A model generated the notes under the pieces. It searched no databases, was not told the origin of the DNA, and worked only from the letters and a program-made list of their open reading frames with translations. A stretch of 64,000 nt of DNA from Pseudomonadales bacterium (GTDB lineage Bacteria > Pseudomonadota > Gammaproteobacteria > Pseudomonadales > Ketobacteraceae), in contig JAGUVW010000013.1 in NCBI GenBank assembly GCA_020062665.1, forward strand, positions 1-64,000, in the 5' to 3' direction. This document shows positions 28,953-37,510 of the stretch, piece after piece. Numbering within the stretch: position 1 is the stretch's first letter; each line of letters starts with the position of its first letter. A program made the translations under genes and the position numbers.

Positions 28953-29217
28953 TCAGATGAAATGCACCGGCGGCACGATGTGGGATTCCGCCATGGCGCC
29001 CGCCTTTTGCAGCGCGGCGTTGAGCATCTGGTCGGACTTCACCGGGCCGTAGAGCTGACACATTTCGACGTAACCGAGGTTGAAGAATTTCTTCAGCAGA
29101 CTCAACTCCAGTTGCTCCGGCATCGCCGACCTGTTGCCACGCAGCCATTTCAGCGCCTGCGCCACGGTTTGGGTGTCGGCACCTTGCAGACGCTGCAAGT
29201 TTGGCAAAACCCTCCGT
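28953..29217 (-). pseudogene. C-terminal remnant of an unidentified gene
   Basis: About 85 codons in a coding-like frame end at a stop at 28953 (segments LPNLQRLQGADTQTVAQAL, LKKFFNLGYVEMCQLYGPV, AESHIVPPVHFI). The sense and composition look like a real protein end, but upstream of about 29217 the frame runs into sequence that is clearly coding on the other strand. I do not recognise the family. A short internal ORF from 29123 is possible but has only a weak ribosome-binding site. I therefore read it as the 3' remainder of a gene whose 5' part was lost. Confidence 0.5.
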
Positions 29218-29219
29218 CT

Positions 29220-29678
29220 ATGATGATGAACATCATCGATCAATATGGCACGCAGCTGAAAACTTGCTTGCCAACCGACGGCTGTCAGGTCTCTGGTCTG
29301 TTTGGGCAGCAATATTATGTTCTCTTGGAAGTGCTTCCAGAAATTCCGGGAACTGCAGGCACTGTGTCCGCCGCATGGGTCGGCCCGGGAACCAGCTCGC
29401 TGGAAAACGGCGTGACTTATACTCTCGACACACCTGCAGCAGAGTTTGTCTCGGCACAGTCGTTTAACCTGGAATCCGCCAGCGCCGTCCAGTTCACTAG
29501 CGACAGCAATGCAGTGGAAGCGGTGATTCTGAATGACAATTCCCAACTCCAGATGTACTGCTCTGGCGGCGCGTGCGATTCGGTAACATTGCCACCCGGC
29601 AGCTATTTCCTGAAGATAGCCACCGCGCCCTATTTGCCCTATTCAAGCGAGTCCATTCAGTATTCGTTGTCGTGGTAG
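29220..29678 (+). pseudogene. C-terminal remnant of a secreted-type protein, or a short hypothetical protein
   Basis: A 153-codon frame from three consecutive ATG codons at 29220 reaches a stop at 29678 and is followed by a good terminator. The encoded protein is beta-rich with Ser/Thr/Gly and four Cys (KTCLPTDGCQVSG and MYCSGGACDSV), like the distal domain of an exported protein. It has no signal peptide and no ribosome-binding site, and the bases just upstream belong to a minus-strand gene fragment. Its codon use is visibly less GC-rich than its neighbours. It is probably a gene whose 5' part was deleted, and it may have been acquired by transfer. Confidence 0.5.
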
Positions 29679-29683
29679 ACATG

Positions 29684-29707
29684 AAAAAGGCCCGCAAGGG
29701 CCTTTTT
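29684..29707. terminator. Bidirectional Rho-independent terminator
   Basis: The perfect 10-bp stem AAAAAGGCCC (29684-29693) / GGGCCTTTTT (29698-29707) has a GCAA tetraloop. It ends the plus-strand remnant and also lies downstream of the reductase gene on the minus strand. Confidence 0.92.
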
Positions 29708-29764
29708 TTATGGCTGGCACTGCATCGGTGAAGACACACCACTTCGCCGATGTTGCAGCGAATA

Positions 29765-30838
29765 TCACTTCCGTCGAATCAACCCATCATCCAGCAGCTG
29801 CTTGAAGTGATCCACAAAGGTCTGCTCCAGCGGGTGATACTGCAGACCTAACCGTTGTTTGCTACGACTGTTGTCGAACTTCAGCGGATGCTCGGAATTC
29901 TGCTCGACGAACTTCGGCGTTGCGCTGCTATCGATAACCCAGGCGAACCACTTGATGATGAATTTGGGCATTTCGAACAGCGGAAACTTGTAGCCGCTGC
30001 CGAAGTGCTTGCGCAGGATTCTGGCTATTTCCAGCATGGTGGGTTCGCCGTTGGTGATCAGGTGGCGCCCCTCTGCGTCTGGGCGGAACGCTGCTTCCAC
30101 ATGGGCCTGCGCCACGTCGCGCACATCCACCCACGCCAGGCGCATGCTGGGCACGGCAGGCCACAGGCGGCCATTGCCCAGCGCGCGCATGGTGTCGATG
30201 CTGGTGGATGCACTGGCCCTGGTCAGCGCCGGGCCACCTACCATGCCGGGATTGATCGTCACCAGGCGCCAGCGGTTCTGGGCGTCGTGGATTTTCCAGG
30301 CTTCTTTTTCTGCCAGGAATTTCGAGTAGGAATAGGGCTGGTGATCTTCACTGCTGGAAAAATTCCAGTCGTCTTCAGTGAAAAATCCGCGCGGAATTTT
30401 CTTCATGTCGGCGCAGTCGCCGTACACCGCCGCCACACTGCTGGTGAGCACCACGCGCTTGACGCTGGCGGTGCGGTTAGCTGCTTCCAGCACGTTGCGA
30501 GTGCCTTCCACAGCGGGGCGGATCAGCGCTTCGTGGGCGCTTTTGAAACCACGCACCACGAACGGCGACGCGGTGTGCATCACCACTTCGCAGCCGGCCA
30601 TGGGCGCGTCGAAGCTGCCCTTGTCGAGCAGGTCGGCCTTGAACAGCTTGAGGGTGCCTTGCGGCGCAGCGGCGGCGATTTTCTTCAGCGGGCCGACGCT
30701 TTTTTCATTGTCGGGATCGCGCACGGTGCCGTGTACGGTACAGCCGGCCTCCAGCAGCAGCTTGACGATCCAGTTGGCGATATAACCGGACGCGCCGGTT
30801 ACCATGACGGGTTTGGTTTTGTCGATGATCTGATCCAT
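29765..30838 (-). CDS. NAD-dependent epimerase/dehydratase family reductase (dihydroflavonol reductase-like)
   Basis: This 357-residue extended SDR has the N-terminal NAD(P) motif VMVTGASGYIANWIVKLL and the active-site YSYSKFLAEKEAW (YxxxK). The sequence around CTVHGTVRDP and VVMHTASPF is typical of the dihydroflavonol-4-reductase/aldehyde reductase group, which reduces ketones or aldehydes with NADPH. The in vivo substrate is unknown. An AGGA ribosome-binding site precedes the ATG. The gene appears monocistronic. Confidence 0.92.
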   Translation of the reverse strand: MDQIIDKTKPVMVTGASGYIANWIVKLLLEAGCTVHGTVRDPDNEKSVGPLKKIAAAAPQGTLKLFKADLLDKGSFDAPMAGCEVVMHTASPFVVRGFKSAHEALIRPAVEGTRNVLEAANRTASVKRVVLTSSVAAVYGDCADMKKIPRGFFTEDDWNFSSSEDHQPYSYSKFLAEKEAWKIHDAQNRWRLVTINPGMVGGPALTRASASTSIDTMRALGNGRLWPAVPSMRLAWVDVRDVAQAHVEAAFRPDAEGRHLITNGEPTMLEIARILRKHFGSGYKFPLFEMPKFIIKWFAWVIDSSATPKFVEQNSEHPLKFDNSRSKQRLGLQYHPLEQTFVDHFKQLLDDGLIRRK

Positions 30839-31035
30839 GGCACATCCTGACTATGGGTCAACAAAAATTTCCGCCACATTAGGGCAAGTCGGGCACAAGA
30901 GCAACCTCACGAAAAGTGCGGTTGGCGCTCCCCCCACCTGCCATGCCCTGCGGAGCAGAAATAGTGTCGCCTGCTGCTTGATAACCGGCGAGGCCGGCCT
31001 CATGTTGACGGTTCGATCCCTGTCTGGAATGTCCC

Positions 31036-32193
31036 GTGCGCCGCCCCACTGCCATCCGCCTTTATCTGTATCTGTTCTCGTTGGCCTTCCACGGCTTTAT
31101 CGGCTGGCGCCTGGTGGTGCCACTGGAGTTTTCCCTGGCGCTGCAGATCGGGCTGTGGAGCCTGTTGCTGGCGTCGGCCTGGCTGGTGCCGGCGGCACTG
31201 ATCGGCCAGCGTTTTCCCCATCCGCGCTGGCAGCCGGTGATTGCCTGGAGCGGATTTCTCTGCATGGGGCTGGTGTCCACCCTGTTCGTGCTGACGCTGT
31301 TGCGGGATGCGTTGCTGATTGGGTTGTGGCTGGCGCAGTGGATCAGCGGGTTCGATCCGGATTTCGCCACCATCCGCCAAAGTACGGCGCTGACGGTGTG
31401 GGCGGCCAGTGTGCTGATCAGCATCGCCGGCTTCTGGAATGCCCGTCGCACGCCGGCCATTCGCGAGGTGAAAGTGCCCATCGCCGATCTGCCGGAGGGA
31501 TTGCAGGGTTTCACCATCGCGCAGATTTCCGATATCCATGTGGGCCCCACCATCAAGCGCGATTATCTGCAGGGCATCGTGGACAGCGTGAACCGCATCG
31601 GCGCGGACATGGTGGCACTCACCGGCGATCTGGTGGACGGGCGGGTGAAATGGCTGCGGGATCAGGTGGCGCCACTGCAGGAATTGCGTTCCCGGCATGG
31701 CACTTTTTTTGTCACCGGCAACCATGAATATTATTCCAACGCCCACGAGTGGATCGCGCATCTGCAGCAGCTGGGATTGCGCGTGTTGCTGAACGAACAC
31801 GTGGTGCTGCAGCATGAAAACGATGCGCTGGTGGTGGCGGGCGTGGCGGATTTTTCTGCCCATCACTTCGATGAAGAGCATCGCAGCGATCCCAAGGCAG
31901 CGGTGGCGGATGCGCCGGATCACGCCAGCACGCGCATCTTGCTGGCCCATCAGCCCCGCAGCATTTTCGCGGCCCTGGAGGCGGATTTTCAGCTGCAACT
32001 GTCGGGTCACACCCATGGCGGCCAGTTCCTGCCGTGGAACTGGTTCGTGCCGCTGCAGCAGCCGTTCACAGCAGGCCTGCACTGGCATGAAAAGCAGTGG
32101 ATCTACATCAGCCGCGGTACTGGTTACTGGGGCCCGCCGAAGCGGTTTGGCGCGCCGGCGGAAATCACCCGGCTGGTGCTGGTGAAGGCCTGA
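31036..32193 (+). CDS. Membrane-anchored metallophosphoesterase
   Basis: This 385-residue protein has about four hydrophobic N-terminal segments (residues about 5-150) and a C-terminal calcineurin-like phosphoesterase domain. The metal-ligand motifs are all present: ISDIHVG, TGDLVDG, TGNHEYY and SGHTHGGQ. Proteins of this YkuE/YaeI-like layout act on phosphodiesters at the membrane, in some cases on lipid intermediates. The start is a GTG with only a weak ribosome-binding site, so a slightly different start is possible. It is convergent with selD. Confidence 0.9.
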   Translation: MRRPTAIRLYLYLFSLAFHGFIGWRLVVPLEFSLALQIGLWSLLLASAWLVPAALIGQRFPHPRWQPVIAWSGFLCMGLVSTLFVLTLLRDALLIGLWLAQWISGFDPDFATIRQSTALTVWAASVLISIAGFWNARRTPAIREVKVPIADLPEGLQGFTIAQISDIHVGPTIKRDYLQGIVDSVNRIGADMVALTGDLVDGRVKWLRDQVAPLQELRSRHGTFFVTGNHEYYSNAHEWIAHLQQLGLRVLLNEHVVLQHENDALVVAGVADFSAHHFDEEHRSDPKAAVADAPDHASTRILLAHQPRSIFAALEADFQLQLSGHTHGGQFLPWNWFVPLQQPFTAGLHWHEKQWIYISRGTGYWGPPKRFGAPAEITRLVLVKA

Positions 32194-32241
32194 AATTTTC
32201 TTGGGCGATTTGGAATTTCGGAGTGCAACACCGATCAGGGC

Positions 32242-34452
32242 TCAGGGTATGACGCGAAGATTCCGCTCGGACACGCACTCGCCGATGATCGCAGCACTGA
32301 AGCCCGCCCGCTGCAACGCATCCACGCAGCTATCCGCCCGTTCTGCCGAAACAGCTGCCAGCAGGCCGCCCTGGGTTTGCGGATCGAACAGCAAGCCGTA
32401 GCGGGCCTCTTCGGCGCGAACACCGTCGAGCACCAGACGATGACGGGCGCGCTGGTTGGCCGGCGCCAATGTACTGTGATAACCCGCCGCCAGACATGCG
32501 AGTGCACCGTCCAGCGCCGGCAGTGTTTGCAGTGACACCTGTGCGCCCAGCGCGGCAGCATCCAGCATTTCCAGCCAGTGTCCGGCCAGACCAAAGCCGG
32601 TGATATCGGTGAGCGCATGGGCGTCGTGTTGCGCCAGAATATGGACCGCATCGCGGCTGCTCTGCAGCAGCAACGGCAACGCAGCGTCGATCCACGCTGC
32701 CCTGGCCGCGCCGCGCATGGCGGCAGCAAACAACGCGCCGGTGCCCAGGGGTTTGGTGAGAATGAAGCGGTCACCCAATTGCGCGCCGCCCTTGCGCAGA
32801 ATCGCCGACGCCTGGGCGAAGCCGTTCACCGTCAGGCCGATCTGCAATGATTCACCTTCCAGTGTGTGACCGCCCAGCAAGGTGGCACCGGCCTGCTGCA
32901 ATTCCTGCTGAACGCCCTGCAGCACCTGTTGCATGTCGCGCACCTGCAAGCGCTCCTGCAGAATCGGCAACTGGATCTGCAGCTGGGCGCTGTGGGGCGA
33001 CGCATTCATGGCGTACAGATCCGACAGTGCGTGCAGCGTGGCGATGCGGCCCATCAGCCAGGGATCATCCAGCAGCGGCTTGAGCGCGTCGACACTTTGC
33101 ACCAGCACCTTGCCGTTCTGCTCCTCATCCAGGGCAATCACTGCAGCATCGTCGCGCACGGGCGTGGCGCTTTCTGCCGTGTCACACACCGCATTCAGAT
33201 TCATCAGCGCCTGTTGCAACACATCGGCGCCGACCTTGCCACCGCAGCCACCACAGCGCATGGCCGGCGGCTCCAGCGAGCGGGATTGATCCTGCGCCGG
33301 CGGTGGCAGCACCGGCAATCGTTGCAGCATGGCCATGAAGCGGCGATCGATACGATCCTTCCAGCGCCACAGCCATTTCCCCGCCAGTGGCAACGCACCG
33401 CGCGCGCCCACGGCGTCCGTTCCACCAGTGGCGAGCAGGCTCAGGAAATAGCGTTGCGGATGATAGGGCTTCAAGGGCTGCTGCTGCAGGAACGCGCGCA
33501 GGTTGTGGTCGAGCACCGGCGCCTGCCGCACCGCATAGACGCCAGCACGAGCGGTAGGCGTGGCATCGATCCAGGCGCAATCACCGGCGGCAAATATCAT
33601 CGGCCAGCGCAGCGTTTGCAGCGTGGGTTGCACGCGCACAAATCCCATGTCGGTGACATCCAGATCACTTTGCGCCAACCAGTGTGCGCCTCGGGCCTGG
33701 GTGCACCAGAACACCGTATCAGTTGCCAGTGTTTTGCCGTCCGCCAAGTGCAGACGATCCGGCGTCACCTGCACCACGTCCGCCTGCAGATGCACGGTTA
33801 TGGCATACTCCCGCAGACGGCGCTGCAGCCAGTTCAACATGGCGGGCGGATAACCGGGCAGCAGCCGCTCGCCCCGACTCACCAGATGCAGGCGATGTCG
33901 TGCCGGCGCATCACGCAGCGCGTGCGCCATCGCCAGCACCAATTCCACGCTACCGGCACCACCGCCGACGACAGCGATGTCACTGGCGGTTTTCTTTTGC
34001 AACAACGCATCCCGTTGCTGCAGCCAGGCCGGCCAGAAACGGGCGATGGGTTTCACCGCAATGCTGTGTTCCGCCGCGCCCGGCACCGCCAGATCCGGCG
34101 TGGCACCGGCGTTGATAGAGAGCACGTCATACTGCAGTGGCGGACGATCTTCCAGTTCCACCTGCTGCTGCGCAGGATCGATCCGCTGTACCCGCGCCTG
34201 GATGAAACGCACACCGGCATGACGACACAAATTACGCAAATCGATGTACACGTCATCGCGCTGATAGTGCCCCGCCACCAGCCCCGGCAGCATGCCCGAG
34301 TACGGACTTTCGCTGCCTTCCGACACCAGGGTCACGCGTACGCCCGGCAGCGGCTTCATCGCCCAGCGCAACAGCAGCAGCGCGTGGCTGTGACCACCGC
34401 CAATCAGCAGCAGATCCTGGGTCAGCAAGCGCGTCTGTGTCTGCATGGGCAT
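32242..34452 (-). CDS. selD: SelD fused to an N-terminal FAD/NAD(P) oxidoreductase domain
   Basis: This 736-residue fusion makes selenophosphate from selenide and ATP. Residues about 1-380 form a pyridine-nucleotide-disulfide oxidoreductase-like domain (FAD motif LLLIGGGHSHALLLL, NAD motif VVGGGAGSVEL). Residues about 395-736 are selenide,water dikinase, beginning MRCGGCGGKV with the probable catalytic Cys403 and Lys406. No selenocysteine codon is needed at this site. Fusions of this kind are known in several bacteria, and the oxidoreductase half may reduce a selenium precursor. The ATG directly follows the permease stop (TGA-ATG), so translation is coupled. It is the last gene of the mnmH-ABC-selD operon. 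Confidence 0.95.
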   Translation of the reverse strand: MPMQTQTRLLTQDLLLIGGGHSHALLLLRWAMKPLPGVRVTLVSEGSESPYSGMLPGLVAGHYQRDDVYIDLRNLCRHAGVRFIQARVQRIDPAQQQVELEDRPPLQYDVLSINAGATPDLAVPGAAEHSIAVKPIARFWPAWLQQRDALLQKKTASDIAVVGGGAGSVELVLAMAHALRDAPARHRLHLVSRGERLLPGYPPAMLNWLQRRLREYAITVHLQADVVQVTPDRLHLADGKTLATDTVFWCTQARGAHWLAQSDLDVTDMGFVRVQPTLQTLRWPMIFAAGDCAWIDATPTARAGVYAVRQAPVLDHNLRAFLQQQPLKPYHPQRYFLSLLATGGTDAVGARGALPLAGKWLWRWKDRIDRRFMAMLQRLPVLPPPAQDQSRSLEPPAMRCGGCGGKVGADVLQQALMNLNAVCDTAESATPVRDDAAVIALDEEQNGKVLVQSVDALKPLLDDPWLMGRIATLHALSDLYAMNASPHSAQLQIQLPILQERLQVRDMQQVLQGVQQELQQAGATLLGGHTLEGESLQIGLTVNGFAQASAILRKGGAQLGDRFILTKPLGTGALFAAAMRGAARAAWIDAALPLLLQSSRDAVHILAQHDAHALTDITGFGLAGHWLEMLDAAALGAQVSLQTLPALDGALACLAAGYHSTLAPANQRARHRLVLDGVRAEEARYGLLFDPQTQGGLLAAVSAERADSCVDALQRAGFSAAIIGECVSERNLRVIP

Positions 34453-35952
34453 TCAAAGATCTTCCGGGTGAGTAGACAACTGTAAGCGCCGGCGCAGGTG
34501 ACGCGCAATCATATCCACCGCCATGTTCAGCAGTGCGGTGACCAGCAACAACAACAACGCACGATCAAAACGGAATTCGCTGAACGCGGAATCGATGAAA
34601 AAGCCCAGGGTGGGAATCCCCAGGATGCCGAGGATGGCGCTTTCCCGCAGCAGGATTTCGAACCGGTACAGGGTGAAAGCCAGAAAGGTGCGATAGACGC
34701 GGGGCAGCACTTCATAAAAATAGCGGTTGAAGCCGGTGACGGCATCCTCGCGCAGATTCAGTTCATTGCTGTAGTGCCCCACCAGATGCGCAATGATGGC
34801 GCCGTTGTGCAGGCCCAGGGCGACGATGGCCGGCAACATGCTCGGCCCCCACAGCAGCAGGCCGACAAACGCCAGCAGATATTCCGGCGCCGACCGCATC
34901 AGCACCAGAAACACATGCCCGGTACTGCGGGTAAAAATATTGCCAAACAGCCGAGACACCAACGGAAACGTTAAGAGCGTCACCCCACTGGTGGCCACCA
35001 GTGCAATCAATCCCAACACCACGGTGTTCGCCAGCCCCGGCCCGATCTGCTTGAGCCACAGCGCCTGCAGCCACAACCACAGTGCAGCGCCATCCCACCC
35101 GGCCCGCAGCGGCGCGGGCACGATATCCACCGTGAAGAATTGCCACACCAGCGTCGGATTCACCTGCGCGGCCGGCGGCAACCACCACAGCGCGAGCAGC
35201 AGATACAGCGGTAGCAACTGTCGCCGCATCCACAAATGCAAGGTGACGATCACCAGCACCAGTGCGTAGAACAGCGCCGCCGCTTCGCTGTACATGCCTT
35301 GCTTGAGCGCGGTTTCCAGATGAAAGCCCACTGTGGGCAAACCGATAAAACCCAGCACGGCAGAAGAACGGATACCACACTCCAGCCGGTAACGGGTGTA
35401 GGTGAGCAGGTGCGGCCAAGCCGGTGGCAACACGGTGAAGAAAAATGCGCTCAGCCGCGACGTGCCGGCAGGCAACGCTTCCAGCGCGGCGGGATCGACT
35501 TCTTCGAACAGTTCACCATAAATCTTGGCAAAGGTGCCGGCGTAGGGAATGGCGATGGCGAGCACGCCCGCCACCGACGACAATCCCACCAGCTGCACGA
35601 ACAGCAACGCCCAGAACAACTCATGAATGCTGCGGATGAACGCCGCCAAAGTGCGCACCCATTGCCAGCGATAGAACAGCGCCAACCAAAATCCCGCCAC
35701 CGCTCCCAGCGCCACACCCTGCAGCGCGAATGCCAGGGTGTTGGCCAGCGCATCCAGCAAAGTGGGCGTCGATGGCGGCAGTGGCGTCAGCAGGCCCCAG
35801 CCCAGGCGCGACAATTCCAGCCAGGGGTCAAGGGTGGAAATCTGCAGATCCGCCCACGGCAGACACAGCAACGCCGCCAGCAGAAACAGCAGGCTGGTAC
35901 GCACCATGGCGCGGGCAGAACTGTCGTGAGGAATGGACTCAAGTCGCCGCAT
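34453..35952 (-). CDS. ABC transporter permease, tandem PhnE-like domains (putative selenium uptake)
   Basis: This is about 499 residues holding two consecutive permease modules. Each carries a conserved cytoplasmic-loop sequence: LECGIRSSAVLGFIGLPTVGF in the first half (quoted in part) and ILLRESAILGILGIPTLGF in the second half (quoted in part). Fused PhnE-PhnE permeases are known for phosphonate-type systems. I chose the ATG at 35952, which overlaps the upstream ATPase gene by 14 bases and suggests coupling; another ATG at 35907 is possible. The neighbours mnmH and selD point to a selenium oxyanion rather than phosphonate as substrate. Confidence 0.88.
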   Translation of the reverse strand: MRRLESIPHDSSARAMVRTSLLFLLAALLCLPWADLQISTLDPWLELSRLGWGLLTPLPPSTPTLLDALANTLAFALQGVALGAVAGFWLALFYRWQWVRTLAAFIRSIHELFWALLFVQLVGLSSVAGVLAIAIPYAGTFAKIYGELFEEVDPAALEALPAGTSRLSAFFFTVLPPAWPHLLTYTRYRLECGIRSSAVLGFIGLPTVGFHLETALKQGMYSEAAALFYALVLVIVTLHLWMRRQLLPLYLLLALWWLPPAAQVNPTLVWQFFTVDIVPAPLRAGWDGAALWLWLQALWLKQIGPGLANTVVLGLIALVATSGVTLLTFPLVSRLFGNIFTRSTGHVFLVLMRSAPEYLLAFVGLLLWGPSMLPAIVALGLHNGAIIAHLVGHYSNELNLREDAVTGFNRYFYEVLPRVYRTFLAFTLYRFEILLRESAILGILGIPTLGFFIDSAFSEFRFDRALLLLLVTALLNMAVDMIARHLRRRLQLSTHPEDL

Positions 35953-36607
35953 ACAGCCGGCACAGGGTGGCGGCAGAACTGCCGGCAGCGGGTTGATCCA
36001 GCTCGATAACACCGGCACGCAATCCCACGATGCGCGTACAGTGACGCAGCGCCAGTTCAACGTCGTGCAACGCCACCACCACCGTGTCATGACGGGCACA
36101 GATCAGCGCCATCAACTGATCCGCCTGCAACTCATCCACGGCAGACACCGGCTCATCACCGATAAACACCGCACGCTGCTGATACAGCGCGCGGGCCAGA
36201 TTGGTACGGCTCTGCTGGCCGCCGGAAAGTTTTTCCACCGACGTGAACAGGTATTCCTGCAATCCCACGTCGGCGGCGATGCGCTGGATGTCCTGTCGTG
36301 GCTGCTGCAGCGGATGCAGCAGATTGGCCAGGTTATACAGCAACGAATGACGATCGAGACGGCCCATGTAAATGTTGTGAAACACACTCAGCATGGGCAC
36401 CAGTCCGCTGTGCTGCGGACACCACGCCACCTCATCAGGGCGCAATGTCCGCAGGTGACGCAGCAAGGTGGTTTTGCCGGCGCCGGATTCCCCCAGCAGC
36501 GCCACCTTTTCACCCGCATGAATACGCAGATTCAGGCCATGCAGAATCGCACGCTGCTGGTAACCCAGGCTGGCCTGCTGCACATCGAACAGCACAGCGG
36601 CGTTCAT
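35939..36607 (-). CDS. ABC transporter ATP-binding protein, PhnC-like
   Basis: This 222-residue cytoplasmic ATPase has Walker A GESGAGKTTLL, signature LSGGQQSRTNLA, and Walker B AVFIGDEPVSAVD (followed by a His in VVVALHDVEL). It is shorter than usual PhnC proteins. Its ATG directly follows the stop of the periplasmic-binding-protein gene (TAA-ATG), and its own end overlaps the permease start. It should energise uptake of the substrate bound by the preceding periplasmic protein. Confidence 0.92.
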   Translation of the reverse strand: MNAAVLFDVQQASLGYQQRAILHGLNLRIHAGEKVALLGESGAGKTTLLRHLRTLRPDEVAWCPQHSGLVPMLSVFHNIYMGRLDRHSLLYNLANLLHPLQQPRQDIQRIAADVGLQEYLFTSVEKLSGGQQSRTNLARALYQQRAVFIGDEPVSAVDELQADQLMALICARHDTVVVALHDVELALRHCTRIVGLRAGVIELDQPAAGSSAATLCRLYAAT

Positions 36608-37498
36608 TTACATGATCTCGTCCATGATGCCCAGAGACACGGCGGTGTCTTCGATCGGCGCGTAATCACTGTTCTGGGCCGGCACAAACGCTGAACGGGG
36701 GAAGGCTTCCAGCAGTTTGGGATCTTTCATTTCCAGCAACGCCTTCTGCACTTTCTGCTTGAAGCCGGCGCCCCACTTGCTGTCCACATCGCCGCGGATG
36801 CTCCACTGGTAGTCGGGATAGGTGGGCGTCGTCCAGATCACACTGACCTTGCTGGTGTCGATCTTGCCCAGCTTGAGTTCTTCATCCCACACGGTGTAAT
36901 TCAGCACACCGACGTCATAGGCGCCGGACTGCACCAGTGCGATAGTGCGGGAGTGGTCGCCGGAAAACCCAACCCGGCTGAAAATCTGTTCCGGCGCTTT
37001 CTTGAAGTGTTCGCGAACAAAAAATTCCGGCATCAGGCGGCCTGATGTGGAGCCCTTGGAGCCAAAAGTGAAACTCTTGCCGGCGATGGCGGCGGGAAAT
37101 GCATCACCCGCTTTCAGACCCGTGCTGCTGTGGGCGATGAAATAGGTTTTGAACGCGGTGTCTTCGGCGCCCTGGGCGATGGCTTCGCTGCCTGGCACCA
37201 GATTGCGCGCCTGCACGCCAGTAAGACCGCCAAACCAGGCCAGCTGCACCTGATCATTGCGGAATGCGGCAACCGCAGCAGGATAACTTTTTACCGGAAT
37301 GTAGCGCACCTCGGTGCCGAGCTGTTGCGACAGATAGGTCGCCACGCGGCCGAAACGCTCGGTAAGACGGGTTTCGTCCTGATCGGGAATAGCGGTGAAG
37401 GTAAAGGTTTGTGCAGACAGGAAGGTGGAGCAGGTGACGAGCAGAAAGGACAGCAAAATCCGGCCACAGGCCGTGACCCGTTTTCGAGCGCTTTTCAT
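36608..37498 (-). CDS. Periplasmic PhnD-like substrate-binding protein, putative selenium oxyanion binder
   Basis: This 296-residue protein has a signal peptide (GRILLSFLLVTCSTFLSAQ) and a PhnD/phosphate-phosphite-phosphonate-type binding fold. Recognisable segments are FTAIPDQDETRLTERFGRVA near the N-terminus and LAWFGGLTGVQARNLVPG, GSKGSTSGRLMPEFFV further in. The family branch known as putative selenate ABC transporter substrate-binding proteins shares this kind of neighbourhood. The ligand has not been shown by sequence. A GGGAG ribosome-binding site precedes the ATG, 12 bases after mnmH. Confidence 0.88.
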   Translation of the reverse strand: MKSARKRVTACGRILLSFLLVTCSTFLSAQTFTFTAIPDQDETRLTERFGRVATYLSQQLGTEVRYIPVKSYPAAVAAFRNDQVQLAWFGGLTGVQARNLVPGSEAIAQGAEDTAFKTYFIAHSSTGLKAGDAFPAAIAGKSFTFGSKGSTSGRLMPEFFVREHFKKAPEQIFSRVGFSGDHSRTIALVQSGAYDVGVLNYTVWDEELKLGKIDTSKVSVIWTTPTYPDYQWSIRGDVDSKWGAGFKQKVQKALLEMKDPKLLEAFPRSAFVPAQNSDYAPIEDTAVSLGIMDEIM

Positions 37499-37510
37499 GG
37501 TGATCTCCCG

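Noticed and set aside
34453-37498. Phosphonate uptake system (PhnCDE)
   Set aside because: Families fit, but no phosphonate-use gene is nearby while mnmH and selD flank the transporter in one operon; selenium is the better reading.
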